64,000 nucleotides of DNA. Source: UBA2137 sp050251555. Lineage in GTDB: Bacteria > Pseudomonadota > Alphaproteobacteria > Micavibrionales > Micavibrionaceae. How positions within the stretch are numbered: the stretch's first letter is position 1; the number at the start of each line of letters is the position of its first letter. Shown piece after piece: positions 1-7,836 of the stretch. The stretch covers positions 1 to 64,000 of the forward strand of contig JBFWMN010000002.1 of the NCBI GenBank assembly GCA_050251555.1. The letters are read 5' to 3'. The notes below the pieces were generated by a model. It was not told the DNA's origin. It saw nothing but the letters and a program-made list of their open reading frames with translations, and made no database searches. The position numbers were made by a program, and so were the translations under genes.

Positions 1-1
1 A

Positions 2-211
2 CAAGCCATTACCGCTGCGCTGTCATTGACGAAAGAGCAGCGCGATATGATGGCAGCCCAAGCCATGGCTCACGTGAGCCAGCATTTTTCAAAAACCGTG
101 ATGGCGGATAAGACACTGAATGTCTATGCCGAGCTGATTACCGTTCCGCAACAGCCCGCCGCAACATCACCCCAAGATGACAGCTATTCAGACCAAAAAC
201 TGAGCGCATGA
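2..211 (+). CDS. Glycosyltransferase, C-terminal fragment (truncated by window edge)
   Basis: The frame is open from the first bases, so the gene begins outside the window and about 69 C-terminal residues are visible. The stretch 'HFSKTVMADKTLNVYAEL' resembles the closing helix of GT-B family 4 glycosyltransferases, where a Phe-Ser-x-x-x-Met block is followed by 'TLxVY'. The stop overlaps the start of the next gene (ATGA), so the two are probably translationally coupled. The neighbour is a GT9 enzyme, which fits an envelope polysaccharide or LPS role. The family call rests on this short tail and is tentative. Confidence 0.5.
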   Translation, partial: QAITAALSLTKEQRDMMAAQAMAHVSQHFSKTVMADKTLNVYAELITVPQQPAATSPQDDSYSDQKLSA

Positions 212-1146
212 GCCATATTCTCGTCATCAAACTGGGGGCTTTAGGCGATTTTATTCAAGCCTTGGGTCCGATGCGCGCCATCCGCGAAGCCCACAAGCAT
301 GACAAAATCACACTTTTGACCACCCAGCCTTTCGCCAAAATGGGTGCGGAATGCGGCTATTTCGATGACATTCTGATTGATGTGCGCCCCAAATGGTATC
401 AGGTGAGTGCTTGGATCGAGCTGGTTCGTGCTCTCAATGCGGGGCAATATGCCCGCGTTTATGATCTGCAAAACAATGACCGTACAGGGCACTATTTCCG
501 CCTGATGGACACGCCTAAACCCGAATGGGTCGGTATTGCCAAGGGCGCGTCCCACCGTAATTTATCGGATGAGCGCACAGCAGGAAATTCTTATCAGGGT
601 CATGTCAACACACTGGCTTTGGTAGGCATGACAGGCGTGTCGATCGACCGTCTGGAGTGGATGCATGGTGACTTCCCGGTGGAAGAGTTGAATACGCCTT
701 ATGTGCTGATGATGCCGGGATGCGCACCCTCACGGCCTGAAAAAAGATGGCCTGCCGTACATTACGCCGATATTGCCAAAGAGCTGGTCAAACAGGGATT
801 CCAGCCGGTTCTCATCGGGACACAGGATGATTACGAGGCGATCAAGACCATTCAAGAGACGGGCGGAAAAGGCATTGTCTCGCTGCTGGGGCGCACTTCC
901 CTGTTTGATATCGCAGCCCTTGCGCGTCATGCCGCATTCTGTGTCGGCAATGATACAGGTCCGATCCATCTGGCAGCCGCCACAGGATGCCCGACCCTTG
1001 TCCTGTTTAATCTGTCCAAAAGCAGCAACCCGGTGCGTCACGCACCCAATGGCGAAAATGTCCATATTCTGGCCAAAGACCCGTTAGCCACCATCAACAC
1101 GGACAACGTGTTGGATCAGCTAAAAACGCTCAGACTCATCAAATAG
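208..1146 (+). CDS. Glycosyltransferase family 9 (ADP-heptose:LPS heptosyltransferase type)
   Basis: A 312-residue GT-B enzyme likely to add a heptose-type sugar to the LPS core on the cytoplasmic side of the inner membrane. The N-terminus has the GT9 opening 'IKLGALGDFIQALGPMRAI'. The C-terminal half has the signature 'VGNDTGPIHLAAATGCPT', where the family binds the nucleotide sugar, and 'LIGTQDD' precedes it. The length is normal for the family. The gene starts inside the stop of the upstream glycosyltransferase (ATGA), suggesting one operon. The exact acceptor and sugar cannot be read from sequence, so no symbol is given. A convergent ArsR gene ends 6 bp downstream. Confidence 0.88.
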   Translation: MSHILVIKLGALGDFIQALGPMRAIREAHKHDKITLLTTQPFAKMGAECGYFDDILIDVRPKWYQVSAWIELVRALNAGQYARVYDLQNNDRTGHYFRLMDTPKPEWVGIAKGASHRNLSDERTAGNSYQGHVNTLALVGMTGVSIDRLEWMHGDFPVEELNTPYVLMMPGCAPSRPEKRWPAVHYADIAKELVKQGFQPVLIGTQDDYEAIKTIQETGGKGIVSLLGRTSLFDIAALARHAAFCVGNDTGPIHLAAATGCPTLVLFNLSKSSNPVRHAPNGENVHILAKDPLATINTDNVLDQLKTLRLIK

Positions 1147-1151
1147 GAATG

Positions 1152-1460
1152 TTACTTATCTGCGCCGCAGATATGGAAGGTTTCATCGAGATTGGCGATC
1201 GCCCGTTTCACCATTTCATTATCACAGGAATAATAAATGGTTTGTGCGTCACGACGCGTCGCAACCAATTGGTCACGGCGCAATCTGGCGAGATGCTGCG
1301 ACAGCGCGGATTGCGACAATCCGACGATCTGTTCTAGTTCCCCCACACATTTCTCTTCCCGAATTAAAGCGCACATAATTAACAGCCGTTTTTCATTGGC
1401 TAATGCTTTTAATAATGTGACGGCTTGCTCCAGATTTTCTTCTAATAAAATATTCTTCAT
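1152..1460 (-). CDS. ArsR/SmtB-family repressor, BigR/SqrR-like (possible persulfide or redox sensor)
   Basis: A 102-residue winged-helix regulator. The motif 'LLKALANEKRLLIMCAL' and the recognition helix 'LSQSALSQHLARLRRDQLVATRR' followed by 'QTIYYS' are typical of ArsR proteins of the BigR/YgaV/SqrR branch. Cys30 in 'IMC' and Cys98 in 'HIC' fall where that branch has its dithiol pair, so a thiol-based sensor of sulfide or oxidants is more likely than a metal sensor. Cys38 and Cys79 are extra. I chose the ATG at 1460 because 'tAGGGata' precedes it; an in-frame GTG at 1481 is possible. No sulfide oxidation gene is adjacent; the nearest gene on the same strand is an SDR. Confidence 0.85.
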   Translation of the reverse strand: MKNILLEENLEQAVTLLKALANEKRLLIMCALIREEKCVGELEQIVGLSQSALSQHLARLRRDQLVATRRDAQTIYYSCDNEMVKRAIANLDETFHICGADK

Positions 1461-1577
1461 TATCCCTACCGCAAAACGCACTCCGAAATCGTCTTACGCA
1501 GCAAAAACCAATAAAAATGTCTTTAGATATGCCCTCTAAAATGTACTAATTAACTATTATAGCGGGTTTTTGTTAAC

Positions 1578-2342
1578 TTATAAACTTTTTTTACCCGGCA
1601 GCATGGCAGTGACACCACTTAAAAGCGTGTCAGGTAGTAATCCCAAGCCTCTGACAACCAGAGTGAGGACCAGTGGAAAAGTAATCAAAGCTTTGCGTCG
1701 AGAGACCCCTGACACGATGATTTGCGCGGCTTTTTCGGCACTCATTTTAAACGGCATCGGGAAGTCGTTCGCATCGGTCATTGCCGATTTCACAAAACCC
1801 GGACACACCACGGATACGGATATCCCATCTCGCGCAAGGGTTGGGCGCAGACTGGCCCCGAATACCCGCACAGCGGCCTTGGAAGCCGCATAGGCAGGTG
1901 CGCCGGCCCATGCCGAAAAGGAAGCCAAAGAGGAAATCAGAATAATCTGTCCACATTTTCGCGCTAACATACTATCGTAAATGGGTTCGAGCGTGTGGAT
2001 CACACCCATCACATTGATATCGAGTATTTTTTGCGACTGGACGATCAAATCTTTGGAAGGTGCGCCATGGGTACCACCTGAAATTCCCGCATTGGCGATA
2101 ACAATGTCAAAGGCCCCTTCTTGATCCCAAGCAGAGAGAATATTTTTCATCTCTTCACGATTCGTGACATCGCAAATAGCAGTGACAACCTCTGCAGCGC
2201 CTCGCTCACGGCACTCTTTTGCCACCATCTCAAGACGTATTTCATTACGACCTGTCAGATACAGCGCGTGACCGGCCTTCGCATATTCTTGCGCCAATGC
2301 CGCACCGATCCCGCTTGAGCCGCCCGTGATGAGAATTTTCAT
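1578..2342 (-). CDS. Short-chain dehydrogenase/reductase with hydrophobic C-terminus
   Basis: A 254-residue classical SDR. The N-terminal cofactor motif 'TGGSSGIG' (residues 6-13), 'NAG' (84-86), the catalytic Ser near 137-138 in 'LISSLAS' and 'YAASK' with Tyr151 and Lys155 are all present. After the Rossmann fold, residues about 217-248 are hydrophobic, as in SDRs that sit on membranes and act on lipid-like substrates. Substrate and cofactor preference cannot be told. It lies upstream of the ArsR gene on the same strand, separated by 117 bp, and is divergent from gmk. A dehydrogenase of fatty or sterol-like substrates is one option. Confidence 0.85.
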   Translation of the reverse strand: MKILITGGSSGIGAALAQEYAKAGHALYLTGRNEIRLEMVAKECRERGAAEVVTAICDVTNREEMKNILSAWDQEGAFDIVIANAGISGGTHGAPSKDLIVQSQKILDINVMGVIHTLEPIYDSMLARKCGQIILISSLASFSAWAGAPAYAASKAAVRVFGASLRPTLARDGISVSVVCPGFVKSAMTDANDFPMPFKMSAEKAAQIIVSGVSRRKALITFPLVLTLVVRGLGLLPDTLLSGVTAMLPGKKSL

Positions 2343-2424
2343 GGAGTTCTTTTATGGGGAATCCCGCCTTTTTTCAAGACCTTGCGTCTTGCTCCCTACT
2401 CACAAACCGTTAGAATACATCTCC

Positions 2425-3072
2425 ATGGATCTGTCAAAATTGAAACGCCGCGGCTTGATGTTTGTGCTTTCCTCGCCTTCAGGGGCAGGCAAAACCACAA
2501 TTACACGCGCCCTTTTGGAACGCCATCCCGACCTCACCGTCTCAATCTCGGCAACGACGCGGGCGATGCGCGCAGGCGAGGAAAACGGTCGCGACTATTA
2601 TTTCGTCGATATTCCGACTTTCAACCAGATGGTCGAACAGCGCGAAATGATCGAATATGCCAAGGTGTTTGACAATTATTACGGCACGCCACGCGAACCC
2701 GTCGAAGCCGCACTGGCTGAGGGCAACGATGTGATTTTTGACATTGACTGGCAGGGCACGCAGCAACTTTCCGAAATTGCCCGCGATGATCTGGTCACGA
2801 TCTTCATTCTGCCGCCCTCTCATGCCGAGCTGGAAAAACGTCTGCGTTTACGCGCCCGTGAGACGGGTGAAACCGAAGGACAAATACGCTCACGCATGGA
2901 AAAAGCCGCATCCGAAATGTCACATTATTCCGAATATGATTATGTGATCATCAATTCCGATATCGAGACATCCATTGCCAAAGCCCAAACGATTTTGAGC
3001 GCAGAGCGCATGAAGCGCCAGAGATTGGCAGGCATGTCGGAATTCGTCCGCGGCCTGATGGGCGGACTTTAG
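2425..3072 (+). CDS. gmk: Guanylate kinase
   Basis: A 215-residue cytoplasmic enzyme converting GMP and ATP to GDP and ADP. The P-loop 'SPSGAGKT' is at residues 17-24. The GMP-binding block 'TTRAMRAGEENGRDYYF' lies around 44-60. 'DIDWQG' follows near 106-111. I placed the start at the ATG at 2425, which gives the usual family length; the same frame stays open upstream to 2326 but those residues are not family-like. The gene is divergent from the SDR gene, so promoters for both probably lie in 2343-2424. The downstream gene is convergent. Confidence 0.96.
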   Translation: MDLSKLKRRGLMFVLSSPSGAGKTTITRALLERHPDLTVSISATTRAMRAGEENGRDYYFVDIPTFNQMVEQREMIEYAKVFDNYYGTPREPVEAALAEGNDVIFDIDWQGTQQLSEIARDDLVTIFILPPSHAELEKRLRLRARETGETEGQIRSRMEKAASEMSHYSEYDYVIINSDIETSIAKAQTILSAERMKRQRLAGMSEFVRGLMGGL

Positions 3073-3091
3073 ACGTTCCTTTTACCCATTC

Positions 3092-4171
3092 TTATATTGA
3101 AAGTTTGGGCAGATCGCCCAGCTGTATTTCCGTGACAGGAACAAGTGGCGGCGTCTGTAACTGATCCAGAATTTGACGCTGCTCGCGCTCGCGGTTGAGA
3201 AGGCTTAATCCGTTGATCACCAGATCTTGTGCGACAGCAGCTTTTTGATTGCCGCCCTCGCGCGTCGGTACGTGACCGATTGTAATGGGTGAGAAATTAT
3301 TATTTTCATGATCGACTGAGGCAATCAAATGCGTGCCCAAGCGTGTCGTTCCCGTTTTCAGGCCATCAACATTGTTGGCTCTGGAAAAATCAATGAACTG
3401 CGGTCTGTAAAGCGGATTGGTCGAAGGGATGTGCGACGGGGCATTCCAAGAGGTAAAACGTGCGTAATTATAGCCATGTGCGCGGATCTGGCAGACTAGC
3501 ACGCCCATATCATACAACGTTGAAAATCCGCGATAGCCGTTGCCTGATGCTGTACCGTCATAATCTTGATCACCCGGCAGACCCGATGGATTGATGAGAT
3601 GGGTATTCGCCATACCCAATTGGCGCGCCTCAAAATTGACGCGCTCTTCATATGCAGGGATGGAGCCGCACATTTGCTCGGCTATCATTTGCGCACTCTG
3701 ATTATTGGAGCGGCGCATCATTTGGAAGATATGTTCCTCTAAGGCCTGCCCGTCACGTAACTGTGTGCCGACAGTAAAAGGCCGTCCGACGAAATCGGTG
3801 CCTTGAGCCAAGCATTTTTCTGCCAAAAAATACGTCGCCAGCTTTGTTAAAGAGGCAATATCAATCTCTTTATGAAGTGTCTCCATATTGAGATCACCGA
3901 TAAAACGCTGTCCGTTTTGATCAAGAATGGCATCTATACGCGTGCGCTCCATGCGTGATTCGCGCATCGGAGATGTCGGTGCACGAAGCGAAGACACAGG
4001 CTCTAGGCTGATTTTGTGTTGCGGGATAAGACTTGGCGCAGGTTCATTTTGTGTACTGCGCACAATTTCTTGAGCGGCAGCCGGAGAGACCATAAATCCT
4101 GCACCGATAACCGACGCCTGTAAGGCGCGGCGCAAAAGATTCCGTCTGTCTGTTGCAAATGTAATGCTCAT
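3092..4171 (-). CDS. D-alanyl-D-alanine carboxypeptidase (serine peptidase S11), probably exported
   Basis: A 359-residue penicillin-binding-type peptidase that would trim stem pentapeptides of peptidoglycan in the periplasm. All three active-site motifs are visible: 'SLTK' (Ser107, Lys110), 'SNN' (155-157) and 'KTG' (272-274). The N-terminus 'TDRRNLLRRALQAS' followed by a hydrophobic stretch ending 'SPAAAQ' looks like a signal peptide and could be a Tat signal, though the twin-arginine motif is not perfect. The ATG at 4171 is preferred because 'AGGGATGG' lies just upstream; the frame extends to 4204. No C-terminal amphipathic anchor like that of PBP5 is evident. The gene is convergent with gmk. 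Confidence 0.88.
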   Translation of the reverse strand: MSITFATDRRNLLRRALQASVIGAGFMVSPAAAQEIVRSTQNEPAPSLIPQHKISLEPVSSLRAPTSPMRESRMERTRIDAILDQNGQRFIGDLNMETLHKEIDIASLTKLATYFLAEKCLAQGTDFVGRPFTVGTQLRDGQALEEHIFQMMRRSNNQSAQMIAEQMCGSIPAYEERVNFEARQLGMANTHLINPSGLPGDQDYDGTASGNGYRGFSTLYDMGVLVCQIRAHGYNYARFTSWNAPSHIPSTNPLYRPQFIDFSRANNVDGLKTGTTRLGTHLIASVDHENNNFSPITIGHVPTREGGNQKAAVAQDLVINGLSLLNREREQRQILDQLQTPPLVPVTEIQLGDLPKLSI

Positions 4172-4251
4172 CGACCATCCCTGCTGGTAAATTCTTATTT
4201 TCAAAGCACATCACTTAACGGATGTTTCAGTCTTTGAAACCTAAGCCCACA

Positions 4252-5112
4252 TCAATCATTTTCGCTGGCCCGTGCCAGTTTAAGATAAGCCTGAAAATCA
4301 AGGCTCTCAGCACGGTATGTTTCATCTATATCACAAGCATCTAATAATTCGCAATATTCTTTCAAAGATTTTCTCAACATTTTCCGCCGCTGTTGAAAAG
4401 CGAGGCCGACAATACGTTCCATCGTTTCAAAGGACGGTTGCTGACCAGTTTGTTTGCGCGGGTTCAAGACAATCACGGATGACATGATTTTGGGCGGCGG
4501 GACAAAGACTGAAGGAGGTAGATCGAAGGCGCGCTCTACATGGCAGAGCCACTGGCTCATAATGCTCAAGCGCCCGTAGGTCTTGGTATTGGTGCTTGCA
4601 AGAATGCGGTCCCCGACCTCCTTTTGAAACATCAGAACCAGGCGGTCATAGCTGGCGGGGTCGGCATGAATTTGTGACAACCAGCCAATCAGGAGCGGGG
4701 TCGCAACATTGTATGGCAGGTTGGCAACAATAACACGCGGGCCACTCGGGACCAGAGTGGTCAGATCCACTTCGAGGGCATCGCCCTGCACTATGGTCAA
4801 TTTGTTTTCGGCTGCAGCCACTAAGGGTTTTAACGCCTCAACCGCACGCGGATCATATTCAATGGCGGTGACGCTTTTGGCCCCTGCGTTTAAAAGGGAA
4901 CGCGTTAAACCGCCAGGTCCCGGGCCGATTTCAATAACATTCTTGTCAGATAAATCACCAGCCGCACGGGCAATTTTATCGGTTACATTGGAATCGAGAA
5001 TGAAATTTTGACCGAATTTTTTTTCGGCGCGAAGACCCGAAATCTCAATCGTTTCGCGGATTGAAGGAAGGGACTGCAGTTTTTGGGAGAGCGTCTCAGC
5101 CACGGGTATCAA
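4252..5112 (-). CDS. rsmA: 16S rRNA dimethyladenosine transferase
   Basis: RsmA (KsgA) uses S-adenosylmethionine to dimethylate two adjacent adenines in the terminal hairpin of 16S rRNA during small-subunit assembly. The protein has 286 residues. 'KKFGQNFILDSN' lies at 31-42, the SAM-binding motif 'EIGPGPGGLT' at 61-70 and the catalytic 'NLPYN' at 131-135. The start overlaps the end of surA by 17 bp, the common surA-rsmA arrangement, so it is probably translated from the same message. The metabolic gene pdxA, often between them elsewhere, is absent here. Confidence 0.96.
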   Translation of the reverse strand: MIPVAETLSQKLQSLPSIRETIEISGLRAEKKFGQNFILDSNVTDKIARAAGDLSDKNVIEIGPGPGGLTRSLLNAGAKSVTAIEYDPRAVEALKPLVAAAENKLTIVQGDALEVDLTTLVPSGPRVIVANLPYNVATPLLIGWLSQIHADPASYDRLVLMFQKEVGDRILASTNTKTYGRLSIMSQWLCHVERAFDLPPSVFVPPPKIMSSVIVLNPRKQTGQQPSFETMERIVGLAFQQRRKMLRKSLKEYCELLDACDIDETYRAESLDFQAYLKLARASEND

Positions 5113-6046
5113 TAAACGCGTCGGCTTTCAGATCCTGAAAATAACCGCGAGCTTGGCGTGCCAGACGCTGATTGCCGATCGACTGCTTGATATCGTCTTC
5201 CGATGGCATCGTTTCTGCCGTCAGTTGCTTTTTATCGCGCAAAAAGAGGATGTGATAACCCGTTGAGGAACGAATAGGAGCAGAGAACTGATTGACAGCC
5301 ATTGTGCCCAGAACCGTCTCAAGCTGTGGCTGAATCTGACCCTTTTGAATCCAGCCGATATCTCCGCCTTTTTCAGAACCCGCAGCTTGTGAAAACTGGC
5401 GGGCAATCGCGGGGAAGGCTTGCGGTTCTTTTTGCAGTTGCTGATACAGCCTGTCGGCTGTGGCTTTCACATTGGCATCATCTGTCGCGGCTGTGACGGG
5501 CAGGAAAATCTCAGCGACATGATACTGGTCGGCGCCAAACGTGTCCTCAAGACGAGTTTTTTCCGCTTCGATATCGGCATCGGTAACCTGTATGCGCGGG
5601 CGCACTTGTGAGGCAATCACCTGCCCCCAACCGAGTTCGGCGCGAATCTGGTCGTACAGCGTTTCAATTTTCAGTTTGGAGCCCAAAATCATTTCGCGGA
5701 ATTTTTCAGGCTCCAGATTATTTTGCTGGGCCAGCATCGCAAAACCTTCATTGATTTCATCCTGACTGATTTCAATTTCCAGCCGTTTGGCTTCCTGCAT
5801 TTTGAGTTGCTCATCGATCAGCATATTCAGAACTTGCGGTTCGATCTTTGCGCGGGCCTCGGGTACATCGGGAATACCGGATGAAGTCATAATCAGGCGC
5901 ATCCTGTCATTGACATCCGAACGTGTGATCGCCTTGTCGTTTACGACTGCCGCGATTGATTCCGAGCGCGTGGATTGTGCTTGTACAGGAAGCACAGCCA
6001 CGAACAGCAAAGTGAAACACGTTACAAATGTCAAAAAAATACGCAT
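5096..6046 (-). CDS. surA: SurA-type periplasmic chaperone / peptidyl-prolyl isomerase
   Basis: A 316-residue exported chaperone that helps outer-membrane proteins fold. The signal peptide covers residues 1-24 and ends 'VQAQ'. The SurA N-terminal domain begins at 'SIAAVVNDKAITRSDV' and runs to about 150. One parvulin-type rotamase domain occupies about 173-272, with 'GGDIGWIQKGQIQPQLE' and 'STGYHILFL'. Escherichia coli SurA has two rotamase domains; a single one is usual for alphaproteobacterial homologs. The gene is followed by rsmA with an overlap and preceded at 3 bp by the NDUFA9-like gene, suggesting one transcript. Confidence 0.92.
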   Translation of the reverse strand: MRIFLTFVTCFTLLFVAVLPVQAQSTRSESIAAVVNDKAITRSDVNDRMRLIMTSSGIPDVPEARAKIEPQVLNMLIDEQLKMQEAKRLEIEISQDEINEGFAMLAQQNNLEPEKFREMILGSKLKIETLYDQIRAELGWGQVIASQVRPRIQVTDADIEAEKTRLEDTFGADQYHVAEIFLPVTAATDDANVKATADRLYQQLQKEPQAFPAIARQFSQAAGSEKGGDIGWIQKGQIQPQLETVLGTMAVNQFSAPIRSSTGYHILFLRDKKQLTAETMPSEDDIKQSIGNQRLARQARGYFQDLKADAFIDTRG

Positions 6047-6049
6047 GCT

Positions 6050-7009
6050 TTAAGCCACCTTATTTTTAAATGAGAAGCGTCCGCCGTTTCTGTAGGCACT
6101 TAAATAACGTGCTACAATCAGCTCCATCGCGGTGGGGACGATCCCCAGCTCAGCAAAGCCTGCCTGCCCGTCACGCACGACATTGTCGCTTTGGAGCGAG
6201 CGCACCTGATCAATGGTCAGCAGGGGCGCACCAGGCACAAGCTTCAGGAAAAAGGCTTTGATTTTGGCCATAAAAAACGGAACGCTGATCAAGGCTGCCT
6301 TACGCTCGGTTTCTTTGAGCATCAGTTCCATCATGTCCTTGAACGTCACGACTTCAGGGCCGCCCAGCGCGTAAGTTTTGCCTGTCAGCTCTTCAGGGCC
6401 GGTCAAGGTCTCCATCACGGCATCGGCAATGTCGGCAACATAGACGGGCTGAAACTTTGTTTTGCCGCCGCCAATTAAGGGCAGAAACGGCAGAACCCCT
6501 GCCAGACGCGCAAATTTATTAAAAAAATTATCTTCAGGACCGAAAATTAATGAAGGGCGCAAAATGGATGCTGCCGGATACGCAGCCTTGACGGCTTCCT
6601 CGCCTGCCAGTTTTGACTTGGCGTAACGTGACTTGCTCTCCTCAATCCCAAGTGCGGAGATTTGTGTGAGGCGCGCAACTTTCTCGGCAGCACAGGCCTT
6701 AGCAATTGTTTCAGGTAAAGCGCGGTGGATTTTGTCGAAAGTCGATTTGCCGCTTTCATATAAAATGCCGACACAGTTCACGACATAGTCGCACCCTTGA
6801 ACGGCCTTGCGGATACTGTCTTCGGATGTATCACAAAAGACGGGAACGATTTGCCCGACAACGCCGTAGGTACGTAAAAAATAAGCGCTTTGGGGCGTGC
6901 GTGTTGCAACCTTGACGGTCACACCTTTTCGGGCCAGAGCCTGAACGACGTAACGGCCTAAAAATCCTGTTCCGCCAAAAACGCACGCTGTTTTATATTC
7001 AAACGACAT
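6050..7009 (-). CDS. Complex I NDUFA9-family protein (NAD(P)-binding, atypical SDR)
   Basis: A 319-residue atypical SDR of the NDUFA9 family. In mitochondria the homolog is an accessory subunit of NADH:quinone oxidoreductase; alphaproteobacteria carry related proteins. The nucleotide-binding loop 'VFGGTGFLGRYV' is near the N-terminus (9-20). 'VNCVGIL' and 'RPSLIFGPEDNFFNKFA' follow as in this subgroup. The catalytic Tyr-x-x-x-Lys appears as 'YAKSK', so the site may still be intact. The C-terminus is hydrophobic then basic, consistent with membrane association. It sits 3 bp upstream of surA on the same strand. Actual association with complex I is an inference from family membership. Confidence 0.85.
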   Translation of the reverse strand: MSFEYKTACVFGGTGFLGRYVVQALARKGVTVKVATRTPQSAYFLRTYGVVGQIVPVFCDTSEDSIRKAVQGCDYVVNCVGILYESGKSTFDKIHRALPETIAKACAAEKVARLTQISALGIEESKSRYAKSKLAGEEAVKAAYPAASILRPSLIFGPEDNFFNKFARLAGVLPFLPLIGGGKTKFQPVYVADIADAVMETLTGPEELTGKTYALGGPEVVTFKDMMELMLKETERKAALISVPFFMAKIKAFFLKLVPGAPLLTIDQVRSLQSDNVVRDGQAGFAELGIVPTAMELIVARYLSAYRNGGRFSFKNKVA

Positions 7010-7146
7010 TTGTAACCTATCTTCAGTCCGTTCACGTATATGTTATAAGGGATGACTGGCTGGTTGCCAGCGTGATCCATAGTCTTTATAGCGTGTTTCT
7101 TATAGGCACGCCAAGAGTGGCAAGCATATTTATAAGGAACGAATTC

Positions 7147-7833
7147 ATGCGCCTCACATCTCTGACCCGTATCTTACCGCTTTTGATGGTTTTCGGTACA
7201 CCTGCCTACGCCGCCAATATCACGGTTCTCGAGCTTTATACGTCGCAAGGCTGTTCTTCCTGCCCTGCTGCGGAAAGATATTTGAACGAGCTTGCCAGCC
7301 GCAAAAATCTGATCACTCTGGCCTGTCACATTGATTACTGGGATTCTTTAGGGTGGAAGGACCCGTATTCTTTACGTGTCTGCTCGGATCGTCAGCGCAC
7401 TTTTGCAGCGGTCAGCGGGGATAAACGCATCTATACGCCTGCCATGGTCATTAACGGGGAACGCTCCATCGTCGGGCACGACCAACCCGACATCGAAATC
7501 CTGATTAAAAAGGCGCGTGATGTGACCCGCGTGCCGATCACCTATATGGCAAGCACCCAGACATTGTCTTACCAGTTGCCCTCACTCATGAAAGGGGATG
7601 TTGTCTCGCTGATTGCAGTCGGCAAAACAACCAACACGGAGGTGCCTAACGGGGAAAATCGCGGCAAGAGCCTTGTCACCGCCCGACCCGTTTTGAGCGT
7701 CGACACGCTGCAAACTTTGTCGGGGCTCTCACACGTCAAACTCAATCTGCCTGAGAATATTGCAGGGCTTGTTATTCTGGTGAATGAGGGCGCGGGCGGC
7801 CCGATTAAGGCCGCCGGGCAGATCAATCTTTAG
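7147..7833 (+). CDS. DUF1223 thioredoxin-fold periplasmic protein
   Basis: A 228-residue secreted protein. The signal peptide runs to about residue 22 ('TPAYAAN'). The mature N-terminus has 'ELYTSQGCSSCPAAERYL', a CxxC pair (Cys36, Cys39) in a thioredoxin-like context that defines DUF1223. Conserved 'HIDYWDSLGWKDPYS' and 'YTPAMVINGE' follow, both typical. Its biochemical role is not established. The ATG at 7147 is preceded by 'AAGGAacgaattc', a good ribosome binding site, although the frame is open further upstream. It is divergent from the NDUFA9-like gene and convergent with the RND permease gene 4 bp away. Confidence 0.9.
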   Translation: MRLTSLTRILPLLMVFGTPAYAANITVLELYTSQGCSSCPAAERYLNELASRKNLITLACHIDYWDSLGWKDPYSLRVCSDRQRTFAAVSGDKRIYTPAMVINGERSIVGHDQPDIEILIKKARDVTRVPITYMASTQTLSYQLPSLMKGDVVSLIAVGKTTNTEVPNGENRGKSLVTARPVLSVDTLQTLSGLSHVKLNLPENIAGLVILVNEGAGGPIKAAGQINL

Positions 7834-7836
7834 AGA

